Both the position numbers and the translations under genes were made by a program. The notes beneath the pieces were generated by a model. The model worked only from the letters and a program-made list of their open reading frames with translations, searched no databases and was not told where the DNA came from. This document shows, one piece after another, positions 8,501 to 19,093 of a stretch of 32,523 bases of DNA (its first letter is position 1; each line of letters begins with the position of its first letter). This DNA is from Gallionella sp. (lineage in GTDB: Bacteria; Pseudomonadota; Gammaproteobacteria; Burkholderiales; Gallionellaceae): positions 1-32,523 of the forward strand of contig JAJDNO010000036.1 in assembly GCA_022340615.1 (NCBI GenBank). Direction: 5' to 3'.

Positions 8501-8530
8501 ATTAGAGCACAATGCGCCAACGACGGTCAA
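8501..8530 (-). promoter_or_regulatory. Promoter of tRNA-Val with GC-rich discriminator
   Basis: On the minus strand, TTGACC (plus 8525-8530) and TCTAAT (plus 8501-8506) are separated by 18 bp. The -10 is followed directly by TCGCGCC, a GC-rich discriminator typical of stringently controlled stable-RNA promoters. Transcription would start a few bases before the mature tRNA 5' end at 8487. Confidence 0.75.
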
Positions 8531-8545
8531 TGCCGCACGACAACT

Positions 8546-8581
8546 TTGTGCATATACGGCAAAGCCCGTAAAATGCGCGCC
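8546..8581 (+). promoter_or_regulatory. Promoter of gltX
   Basis: TTGTGC at 8546-8551 and TAAAAT at 8569-8574 have a 17-bp spacer. The -10 is followed directly by GCGCGCC (8575-8581). The predicted leader is about 25 nt before the ATG at 8607. Confidence 0.65.
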
Positions 8582-8606
8582 TCATTTCGCTTCGATTGTT
8601 CAAGTC

Positions 8607-9998
8607 ATGACCATCCGCACCCGATTCGCTCCCAGCCCGACCGGCTACCTCCACATCGGCGGCGCACGCACCGCCCTGTTCTCATGGGCGTATGCGCGCA
8701 AGTTCGGCGGCACCTTTGTTTTGCGTATTGAGGATACCGACGTGGAGCGCTCCACACCGGAAGCGGTGCAGGCCATTCTAGACGGCATGAAATGGCTGAA
8801 CCTCGATTATGACGAAGGCCCTTATTACCAGATGCAGCGCATGTACCGCTACAAGGAGGTGATACAGCTGATGCTGGAGCAGGGACTGGCCTACCATTGC
8901 TACACTTCTCCGGAGGAACTGGAAGCAATGCGCGAGGCGCAGCGCTCGAAAGGCGAAAAGCCGCGCTATGACGGACGCTGGCGCCCTGAGCCCGGAAAGT
9001 TGCTGCCTGTACCGCCGTCTGGCGTTCAGCCGGTGGTTCGTTTCCGGAATCCGGCATCCGGGACCGTGGCCTGGCAGGATCTCGTCAAGGGTGTGATCGA
9101 GTTCGACAACGCGGAACTGGATGACCTGGTCATTGCCCGTGCCGACGGCACGCCTACCTATAATTTTTGCGTGGTGGTGGACGACTGGGATATGAACATC
9201 ACCCATGTGATTCGCGGCGACGACCACGTCAACAACACGCCGCGCCAGATCAACATCCTCAAGGCGCTAGGCGCAACCGCTCCGCAGTATGCACACCTGT
9301 CGATGATCCTCGGCGACGATGGCACCAAGTTATCCAAGCGCCACGGCGCAGTCAGCGTGATGCAATATGATGAAGATGGATACCTGCCTGAAGCGGTGAT
9401 CAATTACCTGGCGCGCCTTGGTTGGTCGCACGGGGACGACGAGATATTTTCCGCGGAGCAATTCTGTTCATGGTTCGATCTCAACCACATCACGCCATCT
9501 GCCGCGCAGTTCAACACCGAGAAACTGAATTGGGTCAACCAGCATTACCTCAAACAGGCCGACAATGCGCGCCTGTCTGCGCTGGTAAGGCCTCGACTGG
9601 AGGCGCGCGGTGTATCGGTTGGTGCTTCGCCTGTGCTGGAGGATGTTGTGGCACTCTACAAGGAGCGTGTGTCCACGCTGAATGAACTTGCCGATGAAGC
9701 CGAAGTGTTTTATATCGACCTTCACCCGGCTAAGGAATTGCTGGATGAACAGCTTTCAGCCGAAGCCTTGCCTGCGTTGCGCGAACTTTCCGAACGTTTT
9801 GCCGATATCGCCTGGGAGGCACCCGCACTGGGCGCTCTGATCAAGGAATTGCTGGCCAAACATAAATTGAAGATGCCACGGCTGGCGATGCCATTGCGCG
9901 TGATGCTGGTTGGCCAGACGCATACCCCGTCGGTGGATGCGGTGCTCGCACTGTTCCCGCGCGAGACGGTGCTGGCGCGGATGAGAAGATACCTCTGA
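8607..9998 (+). CDS. gltX: Glutamyl-tRNA synthetase
   Basis: GltX is a class I aminoacyl-tRNA synthetase that attaches glutamate to tRNA-Glu in the cytoplasm. The 463-residue protein has the HIGH-type signature in [14 protein letters not shown] (HIGG at 16-19) and the KMSKS-type loop KLSKR at 241-245. The Rossmann catalytic domain is followed by the all-helical anticodon-binding domain in the last 150 or so residues. It is monocistronic, with a promoter directly upstream and a bidirectional terminator shared with the convergent rhlE. The start codon at 8607 gives the usual [13 protein letters not shown] beginning. The Shine-Dalgarno sequence is weak. Whether it is discriminating or also charges tRNA-Gln cannot be told from the sequence. 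Confidence 0.97.
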   Translation: MTIRTRFAPSPTGYLHIGGARTALFSWAYARKFGGTFVLRIEDTDVERSTPEAVQAILDGMKWLNLDYDEGPYYQMQRMYRYKEVIQLMLEQGLAYHCYTSPEELEAMREAQRSKGEKPRYDGRWRPEPGKLLPVPPSGVQPVVRFRNPASGTVAWQDLVKGVIEFDNAELDDLVIARADGTPTYNFCVVVDDWDMNITHVIRGDDHVNNTPRQINILKALGATAPQYAHLSMILGDDGTKLSKRHGAVSVMQYDEDGYLPEAVINYLARLGWSHGDDEIFSAEQFCSWFDLNHITPSAAQFNTEKLNWVNQHYLKQADNARLSALVRPRLEARGVSVGASPVLEDVVALYKERVSTLNELADEAEVFYIDLHPAKELLDEQLSAEALPALRELSERFADIAWEAPALGALIKELLAKHKLKMPRLAMPLRVMLVGQTHTPSVDAVLALFPRETVLARMRRYL

Positions 9999-10013
9999 TA
10001 TTCGGCCGACAAC

Positions 10014-10045
10014 AAAAAAGCACGCCCGGGGGCGTGCTTTTTTTT
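10014..10045. terminator. Bidirectional terminator between gltX and rhlE
   Basis: GCACGCC (10020-10026) pairs with GGCGTGC (10031-10037) around a CGGG loop. The stem is flanked by six A's at 10014-10019 and eight T's at 10038-10045, so it works as a U-tract hairpin in both directions for these convergent genes. Confidence 0.92.
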
Positions 10046-10072
10046 GCTTTGCTGGTTTTTCAGCGCATGGTG

Positions 10073-11599
10073 TTAACGATTGCCATTGTTGCCGCGACCG
10101 TATGCATAGCCGGAGCGCTCGCCGCTGCGGCGCGGTGCATTGTTGCCGCCGCGGTTGTTGCCGAAACTGCGTTCCGGACTGCGCGGCTGGCTGGCACCGT
10201 TTCCGCCAAAACCCTGGCCGCCGCCTACACCCAGCGTATTGCCGTTGCTTTGGCCGTGCCATTGACCATGGCCTTCCTTGCGTCCGGCATGGCTATGACG
10301 GCTGTCCGGTGCGCTTTGGTGAAAACCGTTGCCGGTCTTTCCGGGAAAGCCGCCGCTGCGGTTTCCGCCAAAGCCGCTATTGTTGCCGCTGCCGTAACCG
10401 CCACTGCGGCGCGGTCCATTGTTGCTGCGCGGGCGGTCCGAAGAAGGGCCGGTGCGCAGTTTGTACTTGGGCTCCAGGCCTTCGATGGTGTGCATCTTGA
10501 TGTTTTGCTCGGTGTAGCGCTCGATACGCTTCAGCAACTGTGCATCGCGGTTGGATGCAAACGAGATTGCGATTCCCGATGAACCGCCTCGGCCGGTACG
10601 ACCGATGCGGTGCACATAGTCTTCGGCGAACTTTGGCAGATCGAAATTGATCACGTGCGAAATGCCGCGCACGTCGAGACCGCGGGCAGCCACATCGGTG
10701 GCTACCAGGATGCGCACATTGCCGTTGCGCATGTTGAGAAGGGTGCGGTTGCGTTCTCGCTGGTTCATGTCGCCGTGCAAAGCCGCGACCGAAAGACCTT
10801 GTGCCGACAATCTGTCGGCCAGCGAATCAGCATCGCGCTTGGTGGCGGTAAACACCAGTGCCTGATTCATGTCCACGTCGGTCAGCAAATGGCTGAGCAA
10901 CTTGTTTTTGTGCGCGACATCGTCGGCGAACATCATGCGTTGCTCGATATTCTCGTGCTTGTCCTTAGCCGCGGACACGGATATCTTTTTAGGTTCCTTG
11001 AGCAGACGCGAGGCCAGATTGCCGACCACGCCTTCAAGCGTCGCAGAGAACAACAGGGTCTGGCGCGTCTTCGGAGTGGCCTGGGAAATGCGTTCAACAT
11101 CATCGACGAAACCCATGTCCAGCATGCGGTCCGCTTCGTCCAGGATCAGCATTTCAAGACGCGAGAAATCGATGCGGCCGCGCTCAATATGGTCGATCAA
11201 CCTGCCCGGAGTGGCAACCAGGATATCCACATAGCCTGACAGCAGGCGATTCTGTACCGGGTAGGGCATGCCGCCCAGTATGCTGATGATCTTGAAGCGC
11301 ATATTCTTGCCGTACTTGGTTGCGGCGTCGCAGACTTGCTGCGCCAGTTCGCGCGTAGGGGTCAATACCAGCACGCGCGGACCCTTGCCGGGCAATGCGG
11401 AGGGCGTGGCCAGGCGGTTCAGCGCGGGCAGGATGAAGGCCGCGGTCTTGCCGCTGCCGGTTTGCGCCGAAGCCATCAGGTCGTTGCCGGCGATGATTTC
11501 GGGGATGGCCTGTGCCTGAATCGGCGTTGGCTCTGTATAGCCGGTGTCGGCAATCGCCTTCAGGATGGCGGGGTTCAAATTCAGATTTTCAAATGACAT
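10073..11599 (-). CDS. rhlE: DEAD-box ATP-dependent RNA helicase RhlE
   Basis: RhlE unwinds RNA duplexes and is linked to ribosome assembly, cold adaptation and RNA decay. The 508 residues comprise two RecA domains with AQTGSGKT (45-52), PTREL (81-85), DEAD (154-157), SAT (185-187) and HRIGRTGR (330-337), then a low-complexity tail from about residue 384. That tail is rich in Gly, Asn, Arg and Ser with RGG-like repeats, a likely nonspecific RNA-binding arm. The ATG has AAGGA upstream at good spacing. The likely promoter is about 310 bp upstream, so the mRNA has a long leader. It is convergent with gltX and shares its terminator. Distinguishing RhlE from other DEAD-box paralogues rests on the compact core with a Gly-rich tail. 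Confidence 0.92.
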   Translation of the reverse strand: MSFENLNLNPAILKAIADTGYTEPTPIQAQAIPEIIAGNDLMASAQTGSGKTAAFILPALNRLATPSALPGKGPRVLVLTPTRELAQQVCDAATKYGKNMRFKIISILGGMPYPVQNRLLSGYVDILVATPGRLIDHIERGRIDFSRLEMLILDEADRMLDMGFVDDVERISQATPKTRQTLLFSATLEGVVGNLASRLLKEPKKISVSAAKDKHENIEQRMMFADDVAHKNKLLSHLLTDVDMNQALVFTATKRDADSLADRLSAQGLSVAALHGDMNQRERNRTLLNMRNGNVRILVATDVAARGLDVRGISHVINFDLPKFAEDYVHRIGRTGRGGSSGIAISFASNRDAQLLKRIERYTEQNIKMHTIEGLEPKYKLRTGPSSDRPRSNNGPRRSGGYGSGNNSGFGGNRSGGFPGKTGNGFHQSAPDSRHSHAGRKEGHGQWHGQSNGNTLGVGGGQGFGGNGASQPRSPERSFGNNRGGNNAPRRSGERSGYAYGRGNNGNR

Positions 11600-11911
11600 C
11601 TTGCTTCCTTATAATTTTATCCAGGGGGAACTGTTCCGCAGTTCGGGCGCGAACCAGCACCCGGCTGCCAGAGCCGAATGCCGAATCGAATCCGGCATGA
11701 CGAACTTATAAAGTTCCCTGGTGTTCGCGCAGGTATCAAACAGCCCGTTGAACGGGAGCGGGGTTAACCGGCGCATAAAACATCGTTGCTAACCGGAAAC
11801 CCTGGAGAATCGCCAAATTGGAGAATCTGGGGCTTTTAGACAGGCGCGTAATGAAAACGCGCGAGAGATAGGTCAGATAACGATGAACCAATGCCGCCTT
11901 ACCGGCGACAA
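11600..11911 (-). other. Long 5' leader of rhlE mRNA (no gene seen)
   Basis: No convincing gene lies in the 413-base gap between rhlE and typA (11600-12012). The minus-strand -10 at 11919-11924 implies a leader of about 310 nt. It contains short repeats such as CCGGTTAACCCC and CCGGTTAGCAACG and possible hairpins, but no recognised riboswitch. E. coli deaD and csp genes also have long regulated leaders, which makes post-transcriptional control plausible here. Confidence 0.5.
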
Positions 11912-11924
11912 GGCGCGCATTATA
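11912..11924 (-). promoter_or_regulatory. -10 and discriminator of the rhlE promoter
   Basis: On the minus strand the -10 is an exact TATAAT (plus 11919-11924), followed immediately by GCGCGCC. A convincing -35 was not found at 16-18 bp. The same -10/discriminator string occurs upstream of gltX, typA and yceD. Confidence 0.6.
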
Positions 11925-11954
11925 CGGATGGGAAAAATAAAAGCCAGTAAAAGT

Positions 11955-11988
11955 TTGTCGCTACCTGCCATGTGCTAGAATGCGCGCC
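11955..11988 (+). promoter_or_regulatory. Promoter of typA
   Basis: TAGAAT at 11976-11981 is followed directly by GCGCGCC (11982-11988). A weak -35 (TTGTCG, 11955-11960) lies 15 bp upstream. Transcription would begin near 11988, about 25 nt before the ATG at 12013. Confidence 0.6.
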
Positions 11989-12012
11989 CTTTTAATCAGC
12001 AAGGCTGTATCC

Positions 12013-13824
<1,812 letters not shown>

Positions 13825-13850
13825 TCAAACGTGCTTGAAGCAAACCGGAT

Positions 13851-13875
13851 AAGGGGTGCATGCGCACCCCTTTTT
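13851..13875 (+). terminator. Rho-independent terminator of typA
   Basis: AAGGGGTGC (13851-13859) pairs with GCACCCCTT (13864-13872) around an ATGC loop. The T run extends to 13875. Confidence 0.9.
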
Positions 13876-13933
13876 CATTCGTGAAGGCCGATTGGTTTAT
13901 ACTCACGCGTCGTCAAGCCCGGTAGCAATATTC

Positions 13934-15307
13934 ATGGAATCTCAAGTCGGTATCCTCGTTTCTGTTCTGGCTGGCGTGATCGTCGGAGCTGTTGCGATCT
14001 GGCTGCTGCTGCGCGAACGCATCACGTCAGCCGAAGCACAGGCAAAAGGCGAAAGCCGGATCGAGGTTGCGCGCCTGGGTGAAAGGCTGGCTGCATTGCA
14101 GGAAGATGCCACTCGCCTGGCCAGGGAAAAGGATCAGCTTGCTGCACTGCGCGATCAACTCACCGCAGAGCAGCAGCGACTGAGCAACCAGGTTGCCGAG
14201 CTGACTACGATACTGGAATCGGAACGCAACCAGAACACGGAGAAGATAGCGCTGCTGAAGAATGCAGAGGAGCAGCTGTCCAACCGCTTCAAGACGCTGG
14301 CCAGCGAGATTCTGGAAGAGAAATCCCTGCGATTTACCGCTCAGAACCAGACCAACATTAAGCAGATACTAGAACCACTCAAAGTCAAAATCACGGAATT
14401 CCAGGGGCAAGTTCAAAAGGCCTACGATCAGGAAGGCAAAGACCGCTCTGCGCTAAGCGAGCAAGTCAAACAACTGATGGCTCTCAATAATCAGCTGTCT
14501 AAAGATGCACACAACCTAACCACTGCGCTGAAAGGGCAGTCAAAGACGCAGGGTAATTGGGGCGAATTCATACTTGAAAGGGTGCTGGAAGCTTCCGGAT
14601 TGCGAAAGGGCCATGAATACGACGTGCAGGAAAGCCATACCCGCACAGATGGTTCGCGAGCGCAACCGGATGTGGTCGTGCATCTTCCGGAAGACAGGAA
14701 TCTGATCGTCGATGCCAAGGTTTCGCTGAAAGCATACGAGGAGTATGCCAATGCGGAATCCGATCATTTGCGCGATGGGGCCATGAAGCGGCACCTTGAT
14801 TCGGTGCGCGGTCATATCAAGGATTTGTCGGAAAAAAACTACCAGCAGCTTTATGGCCTGAAGTCGCTTGATTTCGTGCTGATGTTCATAGCGGTTGAAC
14901 CGGCTTTCATGCTGGCTATCGCGCATGACAGCAACTTGTGGCAAGACGCATGGAAGAAAAACGTGTTGCTGGTCAGCCCCAGCACTTTGTTGTTCGTGCT
15001 TCGTACTGTGGCGCATTTGTGGCGACAGGAGCAGCAAAATCGCAACGCGCAGGAAATTGCCAGCCGGGGCGGGGAACTCTACGACAAACTGGTCGGTTTC
15101 GTGGATGATTTGGAAAACCTCGGCACAAAGCTGAAACAGGCGCAAACCACTTATGACGGTGCATACAATAAGTTTGTGGGGGGGCGGGGCAATGTGATCC
15201 GCCAGGCAGAAATGCTCAAGGAACTCGGCGTGAAGCCGACCAAGCATTTGTCGAAGAAACTGACGGATTCAGCTATTGATGAATTGCCCGACGACAGAAT
15301 TGATTGA
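13934..15307 (+). CDS. rmuC: RmuC family protein (DNA recombination limiting factor)
   Basis: RmuC has a predicted PD-(D/E)XK-type nuclease fold and limits inversions at short inverted repeats; its biochemistry is poorly known. The 457-residue protein starts with a membrane-spanning segment (about residues 5-27: VGILVSVLAGVIVGAVAIW), then a long coiled coil (about residues 30-180), then the conserved core with GNWGEFILERVLEASGL, DVVVHLPEDRNLIVDAKVSL and the KNVLLVSPSTLL block. The D-x-K of LIVDAKVSL fits the nuclease fold. I chose the ATG at 13934 because the membrane segment follows it directly. An upstream in-frame extension to 13856 overlaps the typA terminator. A possible -10 (TATACT, 13898-13903) precedes it. 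Confidence 0.93.
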   Translation: MESQVGILVSVLAGVIVGAVAIWLLLRERITSAEAQAKGESRIEVARLGERLAALQEDATRLAREKDQLAALRDQLTAEQQRLSNQVAELTTILESERNQNTEKIALLKNAEEQLSNRFKTLASEILEEKSLRFTAQNQTNIKQILEPLKVKITEFQGQVQKAYDQEGKDRSALSEQVKQLMALNNQLSKDAHNLTTALKGQSKTQGNWGEFILERVLEASGLRKGHEYDVQESHTRTDGSRAQPDVVVHLPEDRNLIVDAKVSLKAYEEYANAESDHLRDGAMKRHLDSVRGHIKDLSEKNYQQLYGLKSLDFVLMFIAVEPAFMLAIAHDSNLWQDAWKKNVLLVSPSTLLFVLRTVAHLWRQEQQNRNAQEIASRGGELYDKLVGFVDDLENLGTKLKQAQTTYDGAYNKFVGGRGNVIRQAEMLKELGVKPTKHLSKKLTDSAIDELPDDRID

Positions 15308-15403
15308 GCATCGTAAGCGGATAGTTCGCGGATCGCTTTTTGTTCCGACCAGTGTTGATCGGAATGATAAGATAATCGCCAATTATTTCTGTTAAGTCCT
15401 ACG

Positions 15404-17008
15404 ATGAAACTTGCAATCGCTCAAATCAACAGTGTGTTAGGCGATGTGGCGGGTAATGCCGCAAAAATTCTGCAATTTGCCGATCAGGCGAGACAGCAGG
15501 ACGCAAAACTGCTGCTGACACCCGAACTCGGCCTGTGCGGTTACCCGCCCGAAGACTTGCTGCTGCGCGATGGTTTCTACAATGCCTGTGCCCGGACATT
15601 GAGCGACCTGGCCGGAAAAATTTCAGGCATCGCCGTCGTGGTCGGACATCCACACGAGCACGGCGGGAAACACTACAACGCCGCTTCGCTGCTCAGGGAC
15701 GGGGTTGTTGCTGCGACCTATCTGAAACAGGAGCTGCCCAACTATTCGGTTTTCGACGAGGAGCGCTATTTTGATCACGGCAGCGAACCCTGCCTTTTCG
15801 AAATGGAAGGCATCCGTTTTGCGTTGAATATCTGTGCGGATGTATGGGAGCCCGAGTCTGCTCGGCAGGCTTGTGATGCCGGCGCACAGGTGCTGCTGGT
15901 GCTGAATGCCTCGCCGTATGCGATGGGCAAACTGGAATGGCGGCAACGTGTGATCCGCGAACGGGTCGCGGAAACCGGAATGCCGGTTATCTATGCGAAC
16001 ATGGTCGGCGGGCAGGATGAGCTGATATTCGACGGCGGATCATTCGCGATGGACCGCAACGGCGAGTTGACGGCGCAGTGCACCGTGATGGAAGAAGCAT
16101 TGGCAATGCTGGAAATACACGGTGACCTGAGGCCTGCAGGTGAGATCATAGCCGGATCGGGTGAAGAGGCCGACGTCTACCGCGCGCTGTGTCTCGGCGT
16201 GCGCGACTACATCGGCAAGAACCGCTTTCCCGGGGTGGTGCTGGGGCTGTCGGGCGGAATCGATTCCGCATTGACCCTGGCGATCGCGGTCGATTCGCTT
16301 GGCGCGGACAAGGTCCGTGCGCTGATGTTGCCGTCGCAGTATACCGCGCAGATCAGCCTGGACGACTCGCGCGAGATGGTGGATATCCTGGGCGTGCATT
16401 ATGACGAGATCCCCATCGAAGCGATGTTCCAGAGCTATCTGGTCGCGCTGAAATCCATATTCGCCGGGATGCCGGAGGATACCACCGAAGAAAATCTGCA
16501 GGCACGCATACGCGGCAACCTGCTGATGGCGCTGTCGAACAAATTCGGCTCGCTGGTGCTGACCACAGGAAACAAATCCGAAATGACGGTCGGCTATTCA
16601 ACGCTCTACGGCGACATGGCCGGCGGCTTTGCAGTGCTGAAGGATGTCAGCAAAACGCTGGTATACCGGCTTGCACGGTACCGCAATTCGCTGGGACGGG
16701 TGATACCCGAGCGGATTATTTCGCGCCCGCCCAGTGCCGAATTGCGCGCGGACCAGACCGATCAGGACAGCCTCCCGCCCTATGACGTGCTGGACGCCAT
16801 CATGGCCTGCTACGTCGAGCAGAATCTTCCGATTCCGGAAATCATCGCACGCGGCTATTCCGAAGCCGACGTGCGCCGGGTGGTGGGTCTGATCCGCATC
16901 AGCGAATACAAGCGCCGCCAGTCCGCGGTGGGAATACGCGTGACCGAGCGCAGTTACGGGAAGGACTGGCGCTACCCGATCACCGTGCGATATCAGGACA
17001 GTTATTAA
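15404..17008 (+). CDS. nadE: Glutamine-dependent NAD+ synthetase
   Basis: This enzyme amidates nicotinate adenine dinucleotide to NAD+, the last step of NAD synthesis, using ammonia released from glutamine. The 534 residues form two domains. The N-terminal nitrilase-type glutaminase has the catalytic triad E41, K108 and C144 (in NICADVWE). The C-terminal synthetase has the ATP pyrophosphatase loop SGGIDS at 283-288. Having the glutaminase domain sets it apart from the short ammonia-only NadE of E. coli. The ATG at 15404 gives a start (MKLAIAQINSVLGD) normal for the family; the Shine-Dalgarno sequence is weak. The 96-base gap from rmuC contains a TTCCGA/TCGGAA inverted repeat at about 15343-15364. 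It probably has its own promoter, which I could not define. Confidence 0.97.
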   Translation: MKLAIAQINSVLGDVAGNAAKILQFADQARQQDAKLLLTPELGLCGYPPEDLLLRDGFYNACARTLSDLAGKISGIAVVVGHPHEHGGKHYNAASLLRDGVVAATYLKQELPNYSVFDEERYFDHGSEPCLFEMEGIRFALNICADVWEPESARQACDAGAQVLLVLNASPYAMGKLEWRQRVIRERVAETGMPVIYANMVGGQDELIFDGGSFAMDRNGELTAQCTVMEEALAMLEIHGDLRPAGEIIAGSGEEADVYRALCLGVRDYIGKNRFPGVVLGLSGGIDSALTLAIAVDSLGADKVRALMLPSQYTAQISLDDSREMVDILGVHYDEIPIEAMFQSYLVALKSIFAGMPEDTTEENLQARIRGNLLMALSNKFGSLVLTTGNKSEMTVGYSTLYGDMAGGFAVLKDVSKTLVYRLARYRNSLGRVIPERIISRPPSAELRADQTDQDSLPPYDVLDAIMACYVEQNLPIPEIIARGYSEADVRRVVGLIRISEYKRRQSAVGIRVTERSYGKDWRYPITVRYQDSY

Positions 17009-17026
17009 GATATCCCGCTAATCTGA

Positions 17027-17055
17027 TTTCTTTTCCCTGCCAGTTTTGGTACAAT
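17027..17055 (+). promoter_or_regulatory. Promoter of the rimP-nusA-infB operon
   Basis: TACAAT at 17050-17055 has a weak -35 (TTTCTT, 17027-17032) 17 bp upstream. Transcription would start near 17062, about 50 nt before the rimP ATG. Confidence 0.55.
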
Positions 17056-17071
17056 ACCCCGCGTTTTGAGA

Positions 17072-17096
17072 TGGGCTTCGAGCCCGTTTTTCTTTT
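17072..17096 (+). promoter_or_regulatory. Terminator-like leader hairpin ahead of rimP (rimP-leader-like attenuator)
   Basis: GGGCT (17073-17077) pairs with AGCCC (17081-17085) around TCG, extended by a T-G wobble. TTTTTCTTTT follows (17087-17096). It lies only about 10 nt after the predicted transcription start and before the rimP start codon. Terminator-like rimP leaders have been proposed in other Proteobacteria. NusA, encoded in this operon, enhances hairpin termination, so feedback is plausible (inference). Confidence 0.6.
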
Positions 17097-17111
17097 GTGG
17101 GCCGTAAATTT

Positions 17112-17537
17112 ATGGATGTGGTGAAGCTGGTCGAGACAACAGTGGCTGGTCTCGGCTATGAATTGGTGGATATTGAACGTTCCGGGCGCGGCCTGTTGCG
17201 GGTGTTCATCGACAAGCCTGACGGAATCTCGGTGGACGATTGCCAGGTTGTCAGCAACCAGCTGACACGGCTGTTCATGGTGGAGAACGTCGACTACGAG
17301 CGCCTTGAAGTGTCTTCGCCTGGATTGGACAGGCCGCTGAAGAAGGAAGCGGATTTTGCCAGGTTTTCCGGGGAAAAGGTTCAGCTCAGGCTGCGCATGC
17401 CGATGGAAGGACGAAAGAATTTTACCGGCATGATAGCCGGGGTAAACGAGGGAGTTTTGCAACTGGATGTGGATGGCAAGCCGATAGCCATCGAGTTGTC
17501 GAATCTGGACAAGGCGCGTTTGGTGCCGACCTTTTAG
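17112..17537 (+). CDS. rimP: Ribosome maturation factor RimP
   Basis: RimP binds the 30S subunit and helps S12 and the 3' major domain assemble. The 141-residue product contains the typical [31 protein letters not shown] and [17 protein letters not shown] segments, with an SH3-like C-terminal domain. Two starts are possible: GTG at 17097, which directly abuts the leader U-tract and has no Shine-Dalgarno, or ATG at 17112 with GTGGG about 10 bases upstream. I prefer 17112; the longer form would add five residues. It is the first gene of the rimP-nusA-infB-rbfA-truB cluster. Confidence 0.93.
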   Translation: MDVVKLVETTVAGLGYELVDIERSGRGLLRVFIDKPDGISVDDCQVVSNQLTRLFMVENVDYERLEVSSPGLDRPLKKEADFARFSGEKVQLRLRMPMEGRKNFTGMIAGVNEGVLQLDVDGKPIAIELSNLDKARLVPTF

Positions 17538-17599
17538 TTTTTTGAGATTGCTGATCCGAATCGGATTTCGGGGAGGCTTGCTGATAGCCGGAGAATGGT

Positions 17600-19072
17600 A
17601 TGAGTCGTGAAATTTTGTTGTTGGTGGATGCTTTGTCCCGCGAAAAAAATGTGGACAAGGATGTGGTGTTCGAGTCGCTTGAATCGGCTCTGGCTTCTGC
17701 GACGAAAAAACGTTTCCCGGATGAAGCGGACGTGCGGGTGGAGATCGATCGCGAAACCGGAGACTATGAATCGTTCCGCCGCTGGGAAGTGATGGACGAC
17801 GAAACCTTCGAGACCCCCGATTTGCATATCAAGCTGGAAGAGGCGCAAAAGCGCAATCCGGATATCCAGATCGGCGAATTTATCGAGGAGCCGCTTGAAT
17901 CGATCGATTTCGGCCGTATCGGTGCGCAGGCCGCAAAGCAGGTTATTTTTCAGAAGATCCGTGATGCCGAACGCGAGCAGGTGCTGGCTGATTTCATGGA
18001 GCGCAAGGAGCATCTGGTTTCTGGCACCGTAAAGCGGCTGGAGCGCGGCAACGCGATCATCGAGTTTGGCAAGATCGAAGCCCTGCTGCCTCGCGACCAG
18101 ATGATCGCCAAGGAAAACCTGCGTGTCGGGGACCGCATCAAGGCGCATCTTCTGCGCGTCGATCGCAGCGCGCGCGGTCCTCAGGTCATCCTTTCCCGCA
18201 CCTCGCCGGAGTTGCTGGTCAAACTGTTCGAACTGGAAGTGCCGGAGATCGAGGAAAAGCTGCTGGAAATCGTCAGTGCCGCGCGCGATCCCGGTTCGCG
18301 CGCGAAGATCGCGGTCCTGTCGCACGATCCTCGCATCGACCCGATCGGCACCTGTGTCGGGATGCGCGGTTCGCGCGTCCAGGGCGTTACCAACGAGCTT
18401 GCCGGCGAACGCGTCGACATCATCCTGTGGTCGGAGGATTCGGCCACCTACGTGATCAATGCGCTCGCTCCGGCGGAGGTCAGCAGCATCGTCGTGGATG
18501 AAGAGCGGCACAGCATGGATGTGGTGGTCGAGGAAGAAAATCTGGCCCAGGCTATCGGGCGGGGCGGCCAGAACGTGCGACTGGCCAGTGAATTGACCGG
18601 CTGGGAACTGAATATCATGACGGTGGAGCAGTCCAGCGAAAAGCACAACGAAGAATTCTCGAATACCCGTGCGAAATTCATGGACAAGCTGGATGTGGAT
18701 GAAGAGGTTGCAGACATCCTGGTTCAGGAGGGATTCAGCACGCTGGAAGAGGTTGCGTATGTGCCGCTGGAAGAAATGCTGGAAATCGAATCTTTCGATG
18801 AGGCTACCGTAAACGAGTTGCGCAGCCGTGCACGCAATGCATTGTTGACCGCTGCGATCGCAAGCGAAGAAAAGGTGGAACACGGCATCGAGGACTTGCT
18901 CAAACTGGAGGGCATGGATGAATCTACTGCCCGTACCCTGGCGGCCAAGGGAGTGGAGACTCAAGAGCAATTGGCTGACCTGGATGTGGATGAGTTGGTA
19001 GAGTTGTCCGGTATGGACAGCGAACGCGCCAACACTTTGATTATGACGGCACGCGCCCCCTGGTTTGTGTAA
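17600..19072 (+). CDS. nusA: Transcription termination/antitermination factor NusA
   Basis: NusA binds RNA polymerase, promotes pausing and hairpin termination, and takes part in antitermination on rRNA operons. The 490 residues have the N-terminal polymerase-binding domain, an S1 domain (about 135-200), two KH domains (with [15 protein letters not shown] and [19 protein letters not shown]), and two C-terminal helix-hairpin-helix acidic repeats (about 360-490). The acidic repeats bind the alpha subunit CTD in gammaproteobacteria. The ATG has GGAG about 7 bases upstream. It lies 62 bases after rimP and 21 before infB, in one operon. Confidence 0.98.
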   Translation: MSREILLLVDALSREKNVDKDVVFESLESALASATKKRFPDEADVRVEIDRETGDYESFRRWEVMDDETFETPDLHIKLEEAQKRNPDIQIGEFIEEPLESIDFGRIGAQAAKQVIFQKIRDAEREQVLADFMERKEHLVSGTVKRLERGNAIIEFGKIEALLPRDQMIAKENLRVGDRIKAHLLRVDRSARGPQVILSRTSPELLVKLFELEVPEIEEKLLEIVSAARDPGSRAKIAVLSHDPRIDPIGTCVGMRGSRVQGVTNELAGERVDIILWSEDSATYVINALAPAEVSSIVVDEERHSMDVVVEEENLAQAIGRGGQNVRLASELTGWELNIMTVEQSSEKHNEEFSNTRAKFMDKLDVDEEVADILVQEGFSTLEEVAYVPLEEMLEIESFDEATVNELRSRARNALLTAAIASEEKVEHGIEDLLKLEGMDESTARTLAAKGVETQEQLADLDVDELVELSGMDSERANTLIMTARAPWFV

Positions 19073-19093
19073 CAGCGCGTATAGAGGAAAGTA

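Noticed and set aside
10034-10582. 182-codon plus-strand open frame rich in Ala and Val opposite rhlE
   Set aside because: It is the antisense shadow of the Gly/Asn/Arg-rich rhlE tail; composition bias explains its openness.
11980-12012. 11-residue extension of TypA
   Set aside because: Its ATG overlaps the -10 box of the promoter and would not be transcribed from it.
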